Below, piece after piece: positions 34,493 through 42,901 of a stretch of DNA of 64,000 nucleotides. Under the pieces are notes generated by a model, which saw nothing but the letters and a program-made list of their open reading frames with translations, did no database searches and was not told where the DNA came from. The stretch is from assembly GCA_009772895.1 (NCBI GenBank), contig WOUP01000006.1:62001-126000 (forward strand), read 5' to 3'. Each line of letters opens with the position of its first letter. Within the stretch, counting starts at the first letter, position 1. Position numbers and translations under genes: made by a program. This DNA is from Puniceicoccaceae bacterium 5H. GTDB taxonomy: Bacteria; Verrucomicrobiota; Verrucomicrobiia; Opitutales; Oceanipulchritudinaceae.

Positions 34493-36208
34493 CTACCGGG
34501 CTGGGTGCAGGATCAGGACGACATCTGCGCCGGGGGCGAGCGCTTCCGACGACAGTTGCAACCGGCCGGAACCCACCTGTTGCGGACCCAGCGCACGGTA
34601 GGTGCCCTCAGCGCAATCGTAGAGATCGACGGTGCAGGCGCCATTCCGCAATCCTTCGACCGTCAGTGGCAGGGACTCGTCACCCTGATTGAAGACGTAA
34701 ACATAGCGTAGTTCGCCACAGCGGACCCCGAGGACTTGCAGCGGCTGCGCCACCTGGAGGTCCAGCTCGACGAAGCTGCCCAGCCCTGCCTGCAGCATGT
34801 GGCGATTGATCTCCTGGACATGGGCGAAGTAGGCGGTGTCGCCGTGCGCGTCGAAGTATTCCCACCACCAACTGAGCGGCAGAACGGGCGTGGGCGAAAA
34901 CAGCCCGTACCAGAGCCCTCGGCGGAAGTCGCCCTGCATCTCTCCATACATGTCGTCGAAATTCTTCGACCAGTCCCACTCCCGGCTGAATTCGCCGATA
35001 ACGCACGGCTTATCAAAGTGATCGGCGTCCTGGCGCAGTGCTTCGGGGATCGCCGCAGTCGCGCGATACATGTGCTTCTGGCAGAAGTCGAGCGTCTCGA
35101 CATCGTAGAGACCTTTCACCTCGCGGTGTGAGACGCTGGTGCTGACGAGGTGTCCATAGGGGTCGTGCGCCTTGAGGTAGGCGCTCATCTCACGGTGCCA
35201 GTCGCGCACGGCTGCGTCAGGGATCGTCTGCTCCTGATGACCGGGATACATCGCGTTGTCGACCTCGTTGAAGAGTTCCCAGACGGCGATGGACGGACTG
35301 TAGCCCCAGCGCGCGATCATGTAACGCAGCTTGTCCTTGTAGTGGCTGCGCGTCTCGGCGTCGGTAAAGAACTCTGCCGGCGTCTCGGCCCAACCACCGT
35401 TGCGGGCGTTGTAAGTGCTCCGCTCCCAGCCGTCGCCCAACAGGCCCACATGACTTTCCAGCGTCAGCATGAAGTGCACGTCAAACCGGTCGGCCAGCTC
35501 CACGAGGTGGTCGAGGCGCTCGATCCCACTCGGGTTGAACCGTGCCTCCGTATCCTCGTAGCGGTAGGTGTTGTGGACGATCTTCCAGTCGACGGGCAGG
35601 TTCCAGTAGATCATCCAGGTGCGGAAGAACGTGCCTTCGTTGGCATGCAGGGCGGCCAGCATATCGTCGTAGTTAAAACGCGGATCCTCGTGCAGGCCCT
35701 TGAAGAACTTGGAGTCGTCATGCGCTCGGGCTTCCCAGCCCAGGTTCTCCCCCACCCCGCGGAAGGGTTTGCCATTGTCGTAGCGAAAGCTCCAGCGGTT
35801 GTTCAGGCGCAAGAAGCCCGGCTCGTCCGAAACAGCGGCGGAAAAGCTTTGCCACGCGGTGGAGGAATCGGCCGCAGCATCGTCGTGCAATACAAACCGG
35901 TATCGATAGCCGCCCGGCTCCATCGGAGCGAAGCGCGCCTGCCAGCGGGAAAGAGCGCCGCTCTCGCCGGAAACGTAGAAGCACGGCAGCACCAGCTCGC
36001 GCCCCGACGGAGCCCGGATCTCCATATCGAGGCTCACGTCGGGCGTGCGATAGGGATCCTCCCAATCGGCCGTAAGCTGCACGTTCCACTCGGCCTTGTG
36101 ATATTGCTCGATCGGCTCGCGCGGCGCATGCGTCCGCTCAATCGCGGCGTGCAGCGACAAGGTGCCCGCCAGGAGCATCGAAAGTGTCAGATATTTGAAT
36201 AGCTTCAT
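34493..36208 (-). CDS. DUF5060-containing glycoside hydrolase (GH5-like, clan A), secreted
   Basis: 571 residues starting MKLFKYLTLSMLLAGTLSLH (signal peptide). An N-terminal DUF5060-type beta-sandwich (about 25-125) includes YHKAEWNVQLTADWEDPYRT. A TIM-barrel domain follows, with the clan A pattern Asn314-Glu315 (VWELFNEVDNA, acid/base) and Glu406 (CVIGEFSREW, probable nucleophile). A C-terminal beta domain spans about 480-571. Enzymes of this layout act on various plant or algal glycans, so the substrate cannot be named. It follows a receptor gene and its terminator and precedes another receptor. Confidence 0.8.
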   Translation of the reverse strand: MKLFKYLTLSMLLAGTLSLHAAIERTHAPREPIEQYHKAEWNVQLTADWEDPYRTPDVSLDMEIRAPSGRELVLPCFYVSGESGALSRWQARFAPMEPGGYRYRFVLHDDAAADSSTAWQSFSAAVSDEPGFLRLNNRWSFRYDNGKPFRGVGENLGWEARAHDDSKFFKGLHEDPRFNYDDMLAALHANEGTFFRTWMIYWNLPVDWKIVHNTYRYEDTEARFNPSGIERLDHLVELADRFDVHFMLTLESHVGLLGDGWERSTYNARNGGWAETPAEFFTDAETRSHYKDKLRYMIARWGYSPSIAVWELFNEVDNAMYPGHQEQTIPDAAVRDWHREMSAYLKAHDPYGHLVSTSVSHREVKGLYDVETLDFCQKHMYRATAAIPEALRQDADHFDKPCVIGEFSREWDWSKNFDDMYGEMQGDFRRGLWYGLFSPTPVLPLSWWWEYFDAHGDTAYFAHVQEINRHMLQAGLGSFVELDLQVAQPLQVLGVRCGELRYVYVFNQGDESLPLTVEGLRNGACTVDLYDCAEGTYRALGPQQVGSGRLQLSSEALAPGADVVLILHPAR

Positions 36209-36240
36209 CAGCGTCTGCTCAAAAAAAGGATGTGGTCAGT

Positions 36241-36277
36241 CAAAATAAAGGGCAGCGCAGCAAGTTCTGCGCTGCCC
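36241..36277 (-). terminator. Rho-independent terminator of the second large receptor gene
   Basis: A perfect 11-bp stem GGGCAGCGCAG / CTGCGCTGCCC (36250-36260 and 36267-36277), read leftwards, is followed by TTTATTTTG. Confidence 0.9.
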
Positions 36278-36361
36278 ATTGGTCTAGTCCCCAGTAGAAA
36301 CGTGGAGGAAGGGCGGCCGCCGGGTCGTGGAATATAGCGACCGCCCGATCCTGCCCCTAGT

Positions 36362-39300
36362 CTAAAAACGGAAGGTGGAAGAGAGGGACCAGAGGCGCTC
36401 CTGCGGGATACGGACCTCCGCCACCGACCCGTCGGGATTGGCACGGATCGGGATGAGGTCGTCGTCCGCAAAGGCGTTGCGCACGTTCAGCTGGATCGTC
36501 CAGTCCACCTTGTCGAACAGCTCGCGGGTGTAGCCGATCCAGAAGTCGATGTTCAGCTCGGCATCGCTCTTGATCGGGTTGTCCAGATCGTTGATCCAGA
36601 CACCCGCATCCTCGTAATAGCGCGGGTAGTAGCCGATGATGCCCTCATCCTGCCAGCGGGCGGCGCCACCGAGGTTCACGCCGTCGAACATGCCGTCGAC
36701 AAAGGTATAGTTAGTGACGAGGTTCCAGCGCCATTCGCGCATTTCGTCCACCGATTTGCCTTCGGTCTGCTTGGCGTTGAGGTACGGCAGATAGACGTAG
36801 TCGATCGAGTGCGTGCCCAAGGTCTGCGGCACATCGCCACCCCAGTGGCCGATATCGGCATAACCATTGAAGTCCCAGAGGCTGTCGTAGGTGTCGTCCG
36901 GCGAGTAACCATCTTGCCACAGCGGCAGGTTCACGTTGATGAAGTCCTCGAAGTCGTTCATCACATTGGAGCGCGAGGCCTTTTGCTGCGCCATGTTGAA
37001 GGCGATGCGCCAGTTGTCCGTCGGATTCACGACCACTTCGAGTTCGAAGCCCTCGGAAGACAGGTCGTTGACGAAGCGCATGGAAGACGGGGCTCCCACT
37101 TCCTGCCAGATCCCGGAGCCGCCCTGCTCATTGCGTTGCCAGTCCATGGACTCCCGCAGGCGCGGGTCGATCGGGCGAAACCACTCGTCGTCGGAGCGGG
37201 CCTTGAACCAGGCGTCGCGGTAGTTGCGCTCGGCCTCAGTAATGTGCGGGGCAATGGTACTGTTATTGACCGGATCTTCCTGATAAGGCGCGACGTAGGT
37301 CGGTGAATCCGGGTCGAGCGATGCACGCATCCGCAGCGGCTGATCGAGAATGCCTGGGATATCTTCCCAGTTTTCCGGGACCGGCTGCGAGGCGATAGTC
37401 TCGTCCCAGTTCCCCTCGCCGAACATCCAGTCGTTGACATACGAGGAGGGCATGCGCTGTTCGCGATCGTGGCCGGTCCAGCTCTCCACCATCATGCCGT
37501 TGAGCGTCCGGGTGATGGCGTTGCGCACCCAGTAAAAGTTGGGGGCCACGCCGGAATAGCCGGTGTTCTTTTGCAGCGTCTCATACCAGGTCGCCCGCAC
37601 GTTCACGCGCTCGTCCAGCATCGCGAAGGCAAAGCCGTATTCGTCCGTCTCGCCGCTCGGGGCGGCCAGCTGGTTGCCGTAGACGTCCATCGCCACTTCC
37701 GATGGGCGGAAGTTGTTCGACTTGTTGTAGAACACACTGACGTCGTTGATGACGCTGGGCAGGTATTGCTTGAGCTCTTCCGGCGTGTGAACCACCACGC
37801 CCCAGCTGACGCGCTGCTCGCTGGCCGTAACGGGAGTGACGCCATCGTAATTCCACTCCGAAGAATACGGCAGCACCATGTTGTACTCATCGCGCGGCAG
37901 GTTGTTCGACTTGTTGTAACGCTCGTAGTCATCCGTGCGCCAGCCCCAGAGGCCGACCACGGTGCCTTCCCAGAAACGACTTTGCCAGATGAACGACTTG
38001 CTCTCGGTCACATCGTAGCCCTCGGTGGCGCCGGTGTAGAGATTGACGCCGTCCTGCCCGAATTGCACCACCCCCATGTCGGCGTAGGTCCAGCCGTTGG
38101 TTACCGGATCGGTGCTGTCCGGGTCGTGCACCAGAGCCGTGAAAGAGGAAGGCGGTGCCTGGCGCGCATCCACGCCGGAGATGTGAGTACCAGAGAGGCT
38201 GTCGCGGCCCAAGACGCTATCCCCCAGGTAGTGCATCAGGATCAGCGACTCATAGCCGATGCCGTCCCGGTAGCGGTCGTAATATTCGGCGTCCGTGCGG
38301 TAGAGATCGTAGGAGCGCGAAAAGGTTTCGGCGCGTTGGTTGGAGAAGACGCCAGTGAAAGTGTGCTCGCCCAGGATCTTGGTCAGCACGCCCTCCTGCA
38401 ACACATCGTCGAACCGGAAGGTGGCAAACGCGGTCGCGCGAAAGGCTTCGCGCTCGACTTCGCTGCGACCGCCGGCCGCGGTCGAGGCCACGTAGGGGCG
38501 GCCCAGATTGGGATTGTCGGTGCCGTCGCGCAGCTTCTCGTTGATGTCGACCGCGATGTAGGTCGACTCGTTGATCAGGCTTTCATGCCCCGATTCGTAG
38601 TTCTGTCGATCGTACTGGACGTCGATCCCCACGCGCTTGTTCAGGTAGGTCTGCGCAAAAGCGAGGTTGAGGGCATCGAAGTTCTCGAACTGCCGGTCGT
38701 TGGGGCCGCTGAGCGTATCTTCGTAAAAGTCGAAGATACTGTCGTCGGTGATCGACTGTCCCGGCCAGAGAGCGCTACCAAAGCCGGAGAACGTATGCCC
38801 CTGTGCCTCGTAATCCGCGATGATCTGCTCGGTCGGCGTTCCTTCGTAATAGCTCTTCTGGTTGAGGACGTGCAGCGGGTTGTTCAGGTTGCCGCTAAGG
38901 CCGTCCGTGCCGTACCAACCGCTCCAGGCCGACTGGGGACCGCCGCGCTGGCGCATCGCTACGGGGGTATTCGGGCCGCCCGCCGCACCGGAGTTGGGAT
39001 CGACGAACATCACGCCGACTTCGTCGTACCACTTGCCCCCCACCCCGTTGTTCAGGTAGGGCTCGACGTCTGCAGGCACCTCGCGCGGGATCAGCTCGGA
39101 GAAAGTCCACTGCCCCGTGTAGTCAAACCACGGCGACATCATGTCCATCGGCGGCGTGGCGCGCGGGCGGTTGGCGTCGATCTCGCCCTTTTCGAAAGAC
39201 ACCTGGAACTGCGTATAAATCCCGTCGGCGATCTTCGGCGTCCAACGGCCGACCACGTATGCACGCTTGTCATCTTCGAACTTGTCGTCCTGGCGGAACT

Positions 39301-40012
39301 TCTGCTTTTCATCCAGCAGGGCGACACGCACACCGAGTGTGTTCTTGATCAGCGTCTGGTCCGCGTCGATTACCCCGCGCAGCGTGCCGTATTGGTCGAC
39401 CTTCATTTCGACCATGTTCTGATCGGTCACCATGTTGGGCGTCTTGAGCGTGCTGTTGATGATGCCCGCCGGACTGCCGAGGCCGAAGAGGATCGAATTG
39501 GGCCCGCGCTGGATGTCGATACGGCTCGTGTTATACGCGTCCATGCCGATCTCGGTCAGGAAGTAATTGCGCGTCAGGTCCGCCTCGTTGAGGCCGCGCA
39601 CACGGGTGGCGGACTGCGGACGTTCGGCGATCTTGTTGATGTAGCCGGTATCGCCTGCCCCACCGCCGTAGAAGTTGCCACCGAGGCCAGCCACTTCCGT
39701 ATTGGTCGTGTAGACGAGGATATCCTGGAGGTCGTCCGAGCCCGTGTCCTGCATAAACTCGGGCGTGACGACGGAAATGGCGGAGGAGACGTCGCGCAGT
39801 TCGGTGTTGAGGCGGCTGCCCGCGAGGGTCGAGGTCGCCATGTAGCCGCTGCTTTCGCTGGTGCTGACTTCAAACGGGGACAGCTCGAACACCTCTTCGT
39901 CGGCAGCGTCTTGCGCCATGACCGAATGGGCCGCAAAGAAAAGCACGAGCAGATTCTTGCTGACAGCGTTGGCAGCTCTTCGTTGCGAACGCTTGGAAGC
40001 CTTCTTTTTCAT
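36362..40012 (-). CDS. Large TonB-dependent receptor (1216 aa)
   Basis: Basic N-terminus MKKKASKRSQRRAANAVSKN, then a hydrophobic signal (LLVLFFAAHSVMAQ), a TonB-box region EEVFELSPFEVSTSESSGYM, a plug with LNTELRDVSSAISVVTPEFM and IQRGPNSILFGLGSPAGI, and a long barrel ending RLWSLSSTFRF. It is a paralog of the receptor at 30478-34113 in overall design. Two LacI-type palindromes upstream (40111 and 40392) suggest sugar-responsive repression. The leader has CAACTACTGAACTAC before the ATG. Substrate unknown; the DUF5060 hydrolase downstream may supply it. Confidence 0.93.
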   Translation of the reverse strand: MKKKASKRSQRRAANAVSKNLLVLFFAAHSVMAQDAADEEVFELSPFEVSTSESSGYMATSTLAGSRLNTELRDVSSAISVVTPEFMQDTGSDDLQDILVYTTNTEVAGLGGNFYGGGAGDTGYINKIAERPQSATRVRGLNEADLTRNYFLTEIGMDAYNTSRIDIQRGPNSILFGLGSPAGIINSTLKTPNMVTDQNMVEMKVDQYGTLRGVIDADQTLIKNTLGVRVALLDEKQKFRQDDKFEDDKRAYVVGRWTPKIADGIYTQFQVSFEKGEIDANRPRATPPMDMMSPWFDYTGQWTFSELIPREVPADVEPYLNNGVGGKWYDEVGVMFVDPNSGAAGGPNTPVAMRQRGGPQSAWSGWYGTDGLSGNLNNPLHVLNQKSYYEGTPTEQIIADYEAQGHTFSGFGSALWPGQSITDDSIFDFYEDTLSGPNDRQFENFDALNLAFAQTYLNKRVGIDVQYDRQNYESGHESLINESTYIAVDINEKLRDGTDNPNLGRPYVASTAAGGRSEVEREAFRATAFATFRFDDVLQEGVLTKILGEHTFTGVFSNQRAETFSRSYDLYRTDAEYYDRYRDGIGYESLILMHYLGDSVLGRDSLSGTHISGVDARQAPPSSFTALVHDPDSTDPVTNGWTYADMGVVQFGQDGVNLYTGATEGYDVTESKSFIWQSRFWEGTVVGLWGWRTDDYERYNKSNNLPRDEYNMVLPYSSEWNYDGVTPVTASEQRVSWGVVVHTPEELKQYLPSVINDVSVFYNKSNNFRPSEVAMDVYGNQLAAPSGETDEYGFAFAMLDERVNVRATWYETLQKNTGYSGVAPNFYWVRNAITRTLNGMMVESWTGHDREQRMPSSYVNDWMFGEGNWDETIASQPVPENWEDIPGILDQPLRMRASLDPDSPTYVAPYQEDPVNNSTIAPHITEAERNYRDAWFKARSDDEWFRPIDPRLRESMDWQRNEQGGSGIWQEVGAPSSMRFVNDLSSEGFELEVVVNPTDNWRIAFNMAQQKASRSNVMNDFEDFINVNLPLWQDGYSPDDTYDSLWDFNGYADIGHWGGDVPQTLGTHSIDYVYLPYLNAKQTEGKSVDEMREWRWNLVTNYTFVDGMFDGVNLGGAARWQDEGIIGYYPRYYEDAGVWINDLDNPIKSDAELNIDFWIGYTRELFDKVDWTIQLNVRNAFADDDLIPIRANPDGSVAEVRIPQERLWSLSSTFRF

Positions 40013-40110
40013 GTAGTTCAGTAGTTGGGGTGGTTTGAGGAGGAGATGTGGCGCCGGAGCGTCACTTTTTTGGGAGGTCTTGTGCAGGACCAGGATGGGG
40101 AAATTCAGAT

Positions 40111-40126
40111 ACTAAAACGATTTAGT
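40111..40126. promoter_or_regulatory. LacI-type operator 1
   Basis: ACTAAAACGATTTAGT is a 16-bp inverted repeat with half-site ACTAAA and central CG. It lies 99 bp upstream of the large receptor start, a suitable place for repression. Confidence 0.6.
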
Positions 40127-40391
40127 TTTCAGGAATAAATGTTAGGCAGGTGCGGCAAGATTCTAAAACAGCCAGTTCGAACTGTTTTCAGGATGAGCCC
40201 GGTGCCCCACCTAGCGGCTTCGGCGCGAACGACTGCGTTTATTCGCCGGGAGCAGGCAAATTACGCGCTTACCGCGGCCCACCAAAGGCCGGAAGCCGAC
40301 AGTCGGCAAGGGGTTCAAGGGGCAAAAACAACCGGAAGACATGGAGCAGAAGAGAAAAGGGGCTAAACAGGAGTATGCGGCCAGCAAGACA

Positions 40392-40407
40392 ACTAAACCG
40401 TTTTAGT
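40392..40407. promoter_or_regulatory. LacI-type operator 2
   Basis: ACTAAACCGTTTTAGT has the same half-site and CG centre as operator 1, 281 bp away. Apart from the two operators, the 40013-40620 gap shows only a GC-rich hairpin at 40541-40561 without a U-tract. Confidence 0.6.
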
Positions 40408-40620
40408 TCAAGTTAAAATTGGAGACTTTTTTCATGCCGGACGGAAAAACAAGCCATAGAATGGGCGCCTTGCTGGCTGATGCAGCGGCCCCTGGTACCT
40501 CAACGCTCGAGGCTCAAAGGTCCTTGGCCCTTTTTGCCGTGAGCGCCCCAAAAGGGCGCTCCAGACAGGCAGAAGGGGATGGCGAATCTCGCGCCATGCC
40601 CCCAAGGGCCGGGGCTGAGG

Positions 40621-41778
40621 CTATCCTTGTTGCGGCGGCAGCAAAGGCTCGAGCCGCCAGATGGCACCGTTTTCTTTGTCCGTGATCACATACAGGTAAC
40701 CATCCGGCCCCTGTTCCACGTCGCGGATGCGGTCGGGCAACGGGATGCGCTCCTCGTGGGCGACTTCATGACCGTCGACCTCCACGCGCACGAGCTGGCG
40801 CCCGGAGAGGCTGCCGATAAAAAAGCTGTCCTGCCACTCCGGAAAGCCCTGGCCGGTGTAGTAGACCATGCCGGAGGGCGAGATGACGGGCGAATAATGC
40901 TTCACGGCGTCGGTGAACTCCGGATGCGTCGGCGGTTCGGCAATTTTACTGCCGTTGTAATGGTAGCCCCAGCTCACGACCGGCCAACCGTAGTTGTGCC
41001 CCTTTTCGGGCTGATTGAGCTCGTCACCGCCCAGCGGACCCATCTCCGCAATCCAGAGGTCGCCCGTGTCGGGATGCAGTGCGGCAGATTCGACATTGCG
41101 GTGCCCGTAGGACCAGATCTCGTCCCGCGCGTCTGCATCATCGACGAAGGGATTATCCTCCGGCACGGAGCCATCGGGGTGGATGCGAATCAGCGCACCG
41201 AGGTGATTGGAAAGATCCTGGGCGGGATCGAACTGAAAGCGTTCCCCCAGCGTGAGGAAGAGGTTGCCCTCCCCGTCGAAGACGATGCGACCGCCGAAGT
41301 GGTTCGGGCCGTCGATCTTGGGCTCCTGGCTGAAGATCACCTCGAAGTCCTCCAGGCGGCCGTCCTGCAGCTTGCCGCGCCCCAAAGCGGTAGAGGCCCC
41401 ACCCTGTCCCGGCTCGGAGAACGAAAGATAGATCCAGCCGTTTTGTGCGTAATCCGGATCCAGCGCCACATCCAGCAGACCGCCTTGCCCGTGGTGGAAG
41501 ACGCGCGGCGTGCCCTGGATCGGCCGCGACAGCTTGCCGTTGCGGTCGAGGATGCGCAGCTGCCCTTCCCGCTCGGTCACCAACATGCGACCATCGGGCA
41601 GAAATTCGATGCCCCAGGGATGGTTGAGCCCGTCGGTGATCTGCTTGACCGAGACCGGCCCCGCTTCCGTCAGCACGGATTCAACTTCGTCGTGGGAGGA
41701 AAAGACCGGCTGCTGGGCCGCGAGCGTCGCCCCAAGGCACAGGGGCAGGGTGAGGAGGAGTGAACGTGGTCGCATCAT
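40621..41778 (-). CDS. PQQ-dependent aldose sugar dehydrogenase (YliI/Asd-like), secreted
   Basis: 385 residues with a signal peptide (MMRPRSLLLTLPLCLGATLA). Six-bladed propeller signatures of soluble quinoprotein glucose dehydrogenases are present: GLNHPWGIEFLPDGRMLVTE, VFHHGQGGLLDVALDPDY, SYGHRNVESAALHPDTGDLW and GPNHFGGRIVFDGEGNLFL. The enzyme family oxidises aldoses in the periplasm with PQQ and calcium; PQQ biosynthesis genes are not in the window. It could feed electrons from sugars released by the neighbouring hydrolases. It follows the YrhK-like gene by about 110 bp and may be the end of that transcript. Confidence 0.88.
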   Translation of the reverse strand: MMRPRSLLLTLPLCLGATLAAQQPVFSSHDEVESVLTEAGPVSVKQITDGLNHPWGIEFLPDGRMLVTEREGQLRILDRNGKLSRPIQGTPRVFHHGQGGLLDVALDPDYAQNGWIYLSFSEPGQGGASTALGRGKLQDGRLEDFEVIFSQEPKIDGPNHFGGRIVFDGEGNLFLTLGERFQFDPAQDLSNHLGALIRIHPDGSVPEDNPFVDDADARDEIWSYGHRNVESAALHPDTGDLWIAEMGPLGGDELNQPEKGHNYGWPVVSWGYHYNGSKIAEPPTHPEFTDAVKHYSPVISPSGMVYYTGQGFPEWQDSFFIGSLSGRQLVRVEVDGHEVAHEERIPLPDRIRDVEQGPDGYLYVITDKENGAIWRLEPLLPPQQG

Positions 41779-41887
41779 ACCCGCGAGAGGCGCAAAGCCC
41801 GTACCAGCCCCGCAACGTGCGCCGCAGATCAGTCACTTACGCGGCTCATGACGATCCAGCAGGCTACCAGCCATGCAGACTGCGCCA

Positions 41888-42610
41888 TCAGCTTTCACTG
41901 GCGGAGCGGTGCGCCCGATGGTACCGCATCGCCGAATAGGAGCGCCAGGCGTTGAACACGCCACCGGCCATGAAGAGAACGCTGCCCACCGTGAACTGCC
42001 AGGCCACGAACTCGAAGAGTTTGCGCGCGTCCTGCTTTGTAAAGGCCGGCCACAGATACGGCACCGACGCAAAGAGAAAAATGATCGAGCCCAGTGCGAA
42101 CGAGATGGCGGTAGCGTTGACCAACTGCAGGCTCAGCTTGGACGTCTCGTCGATAATCTGTGTGACGTTGACGAATGCGCCCATCAGGAACAACCCGCTG
42201 CCAATGATGAAGCACCACCCACCGGCGGCCTCCATGCCGATCATCGACAAAAACAGCAGACTGCCGACGGCAAAGAGCAGGGTGCCGATGATGTAGGCGA
42301 CGGCCGCACTCAGCTCCAGACCGTAGTAGCGCGTAAACTTGTGTTGCGTGCGCTTGTAGAGCAGCGCCTCACCCATATCGTGCAGCGTCACGATCAGGTA
42401 GAGGAGTGAGCCGACAAAAAAGATCCAGGCGCCCCAGTCAGCGTATTGCTCGAACTGGGGAAAGAAAAAGATGCTGCCGGCGAAGAACGTGGCGCCGCCA
42501 ATCAGATAGATGGCCGAGTTGACCACTTCCCAGCTGAAGTGCCGATGCCCGGCGGGCGCCTTGCTCGAGAGGTTGAATTTGCGGGGGCGGTTGGTGAACA
42601 GATGAGGCAT
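41888..42610 (-). CDS. YrhK-like multi-pass membrane protein
   Basis: 240 residues with about seven hydrophobic helices in similar pairs. Repeated motifs such as YLIGGATFFAGSIFFFP, IIGTLLFAVGSLLFLS and LGSIIFLFASVPYLWP are typical of the YrhK domain (helix, Gly-Ser-hydrophobic turn, helix, Trp/Pro). Function of the family is unknown. It begins 51 bp after the small HisKA-like gene and is probably co-transcribed with the hybrid kinase. Confidence 0.7.
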   Translation of the reverse strand: MPHLFTNRPRKFNLSSKAPAGHRHFSWEVVNSAIYLIGGATFFAGSIFFFPQFEQYADWGAWIFFVGSLLYLIVTLHDMGEALLYKRTQHKFTRYYGLELSAAVAYIIGTLLFAVGSLLFLSMIGMEAAGGWCFIIGSGLFLMGAFVNVTQIIDETSKLSLQLVNATAISFALGSIIFLFASVPYLWPAFTKQDARKLFEFVAWQFTVGSVLFMAGGVFNAWRSYSAMRYHRAHRSASES

Positions 42611-42661
42611 AACGCAATCCGAATCATCTACAAGAACATGATGAACAATGGCTTCTTCCTA

Positions 42662-42901
42662 CTAAACTTCATCGTTTGGCGGAAGAATCAAGTCCATCAA
42701 GGCATCTATCTGCCGCTCCAGCGGTCGCAGCCCATCTGTGCGCATGTCCTGCAGGATCTCTTCAATCTGGTCCGGCCTGTCTTTCACGATCTCGAGCGCC
42801 TCCAGCCCCGTTTCGACAATCATCAAGCACGTGCGCATATCGTGCCGCAGCGCCTTGATCTCCGATGCCCGCGGGGTTGGGTCGCGCAAATCATCGCTCA
42901 T
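42662..42901 (-). CDS. Stand-alone HisKA-like (DHp) small protein
   Basis: 79 residues. The sequence around His20, ALRHDMRTCLMIVETGLEAL, looks like the H-box of a histidine kinase dimerisation domain (compare HDLRTPL), with Cys in place of the usual Pro. A second helix is RPLERQIDALMDLIL. No ATP-binding domain, membrane segment or signal is present. The start overlaps the end of the kinase gene by 11 bp and has a good Shine-Dalgarno (AGGAG, 4 nt spacing), so it is very probably translated. It could accept phosphate from the kinase receiver domain, or bind the kinase as a decoy (inference). Confidence 0.65.
   Translation of the reverse strand: MSDDLRDPTPRASEIKALRHDMRTCLMIVETGLEALEIVKDRPDQIEEILQDMRTDGLRPLERQIDALMDLILPPNDEV

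Noticed and set aside
24511-40012. Search for SusD-like lipoproteins beside the receptors.
   Set aside because: No lipobox protein or SusD-like sequence is present next to any receptor in the window.
40541-40561. Hairpin GAGCGCCC / GGGCGCTC as terminator of the sugar dehydrogenase gene.
   Set aside because: No U-tract on either side; left as an unexplained hairpin.
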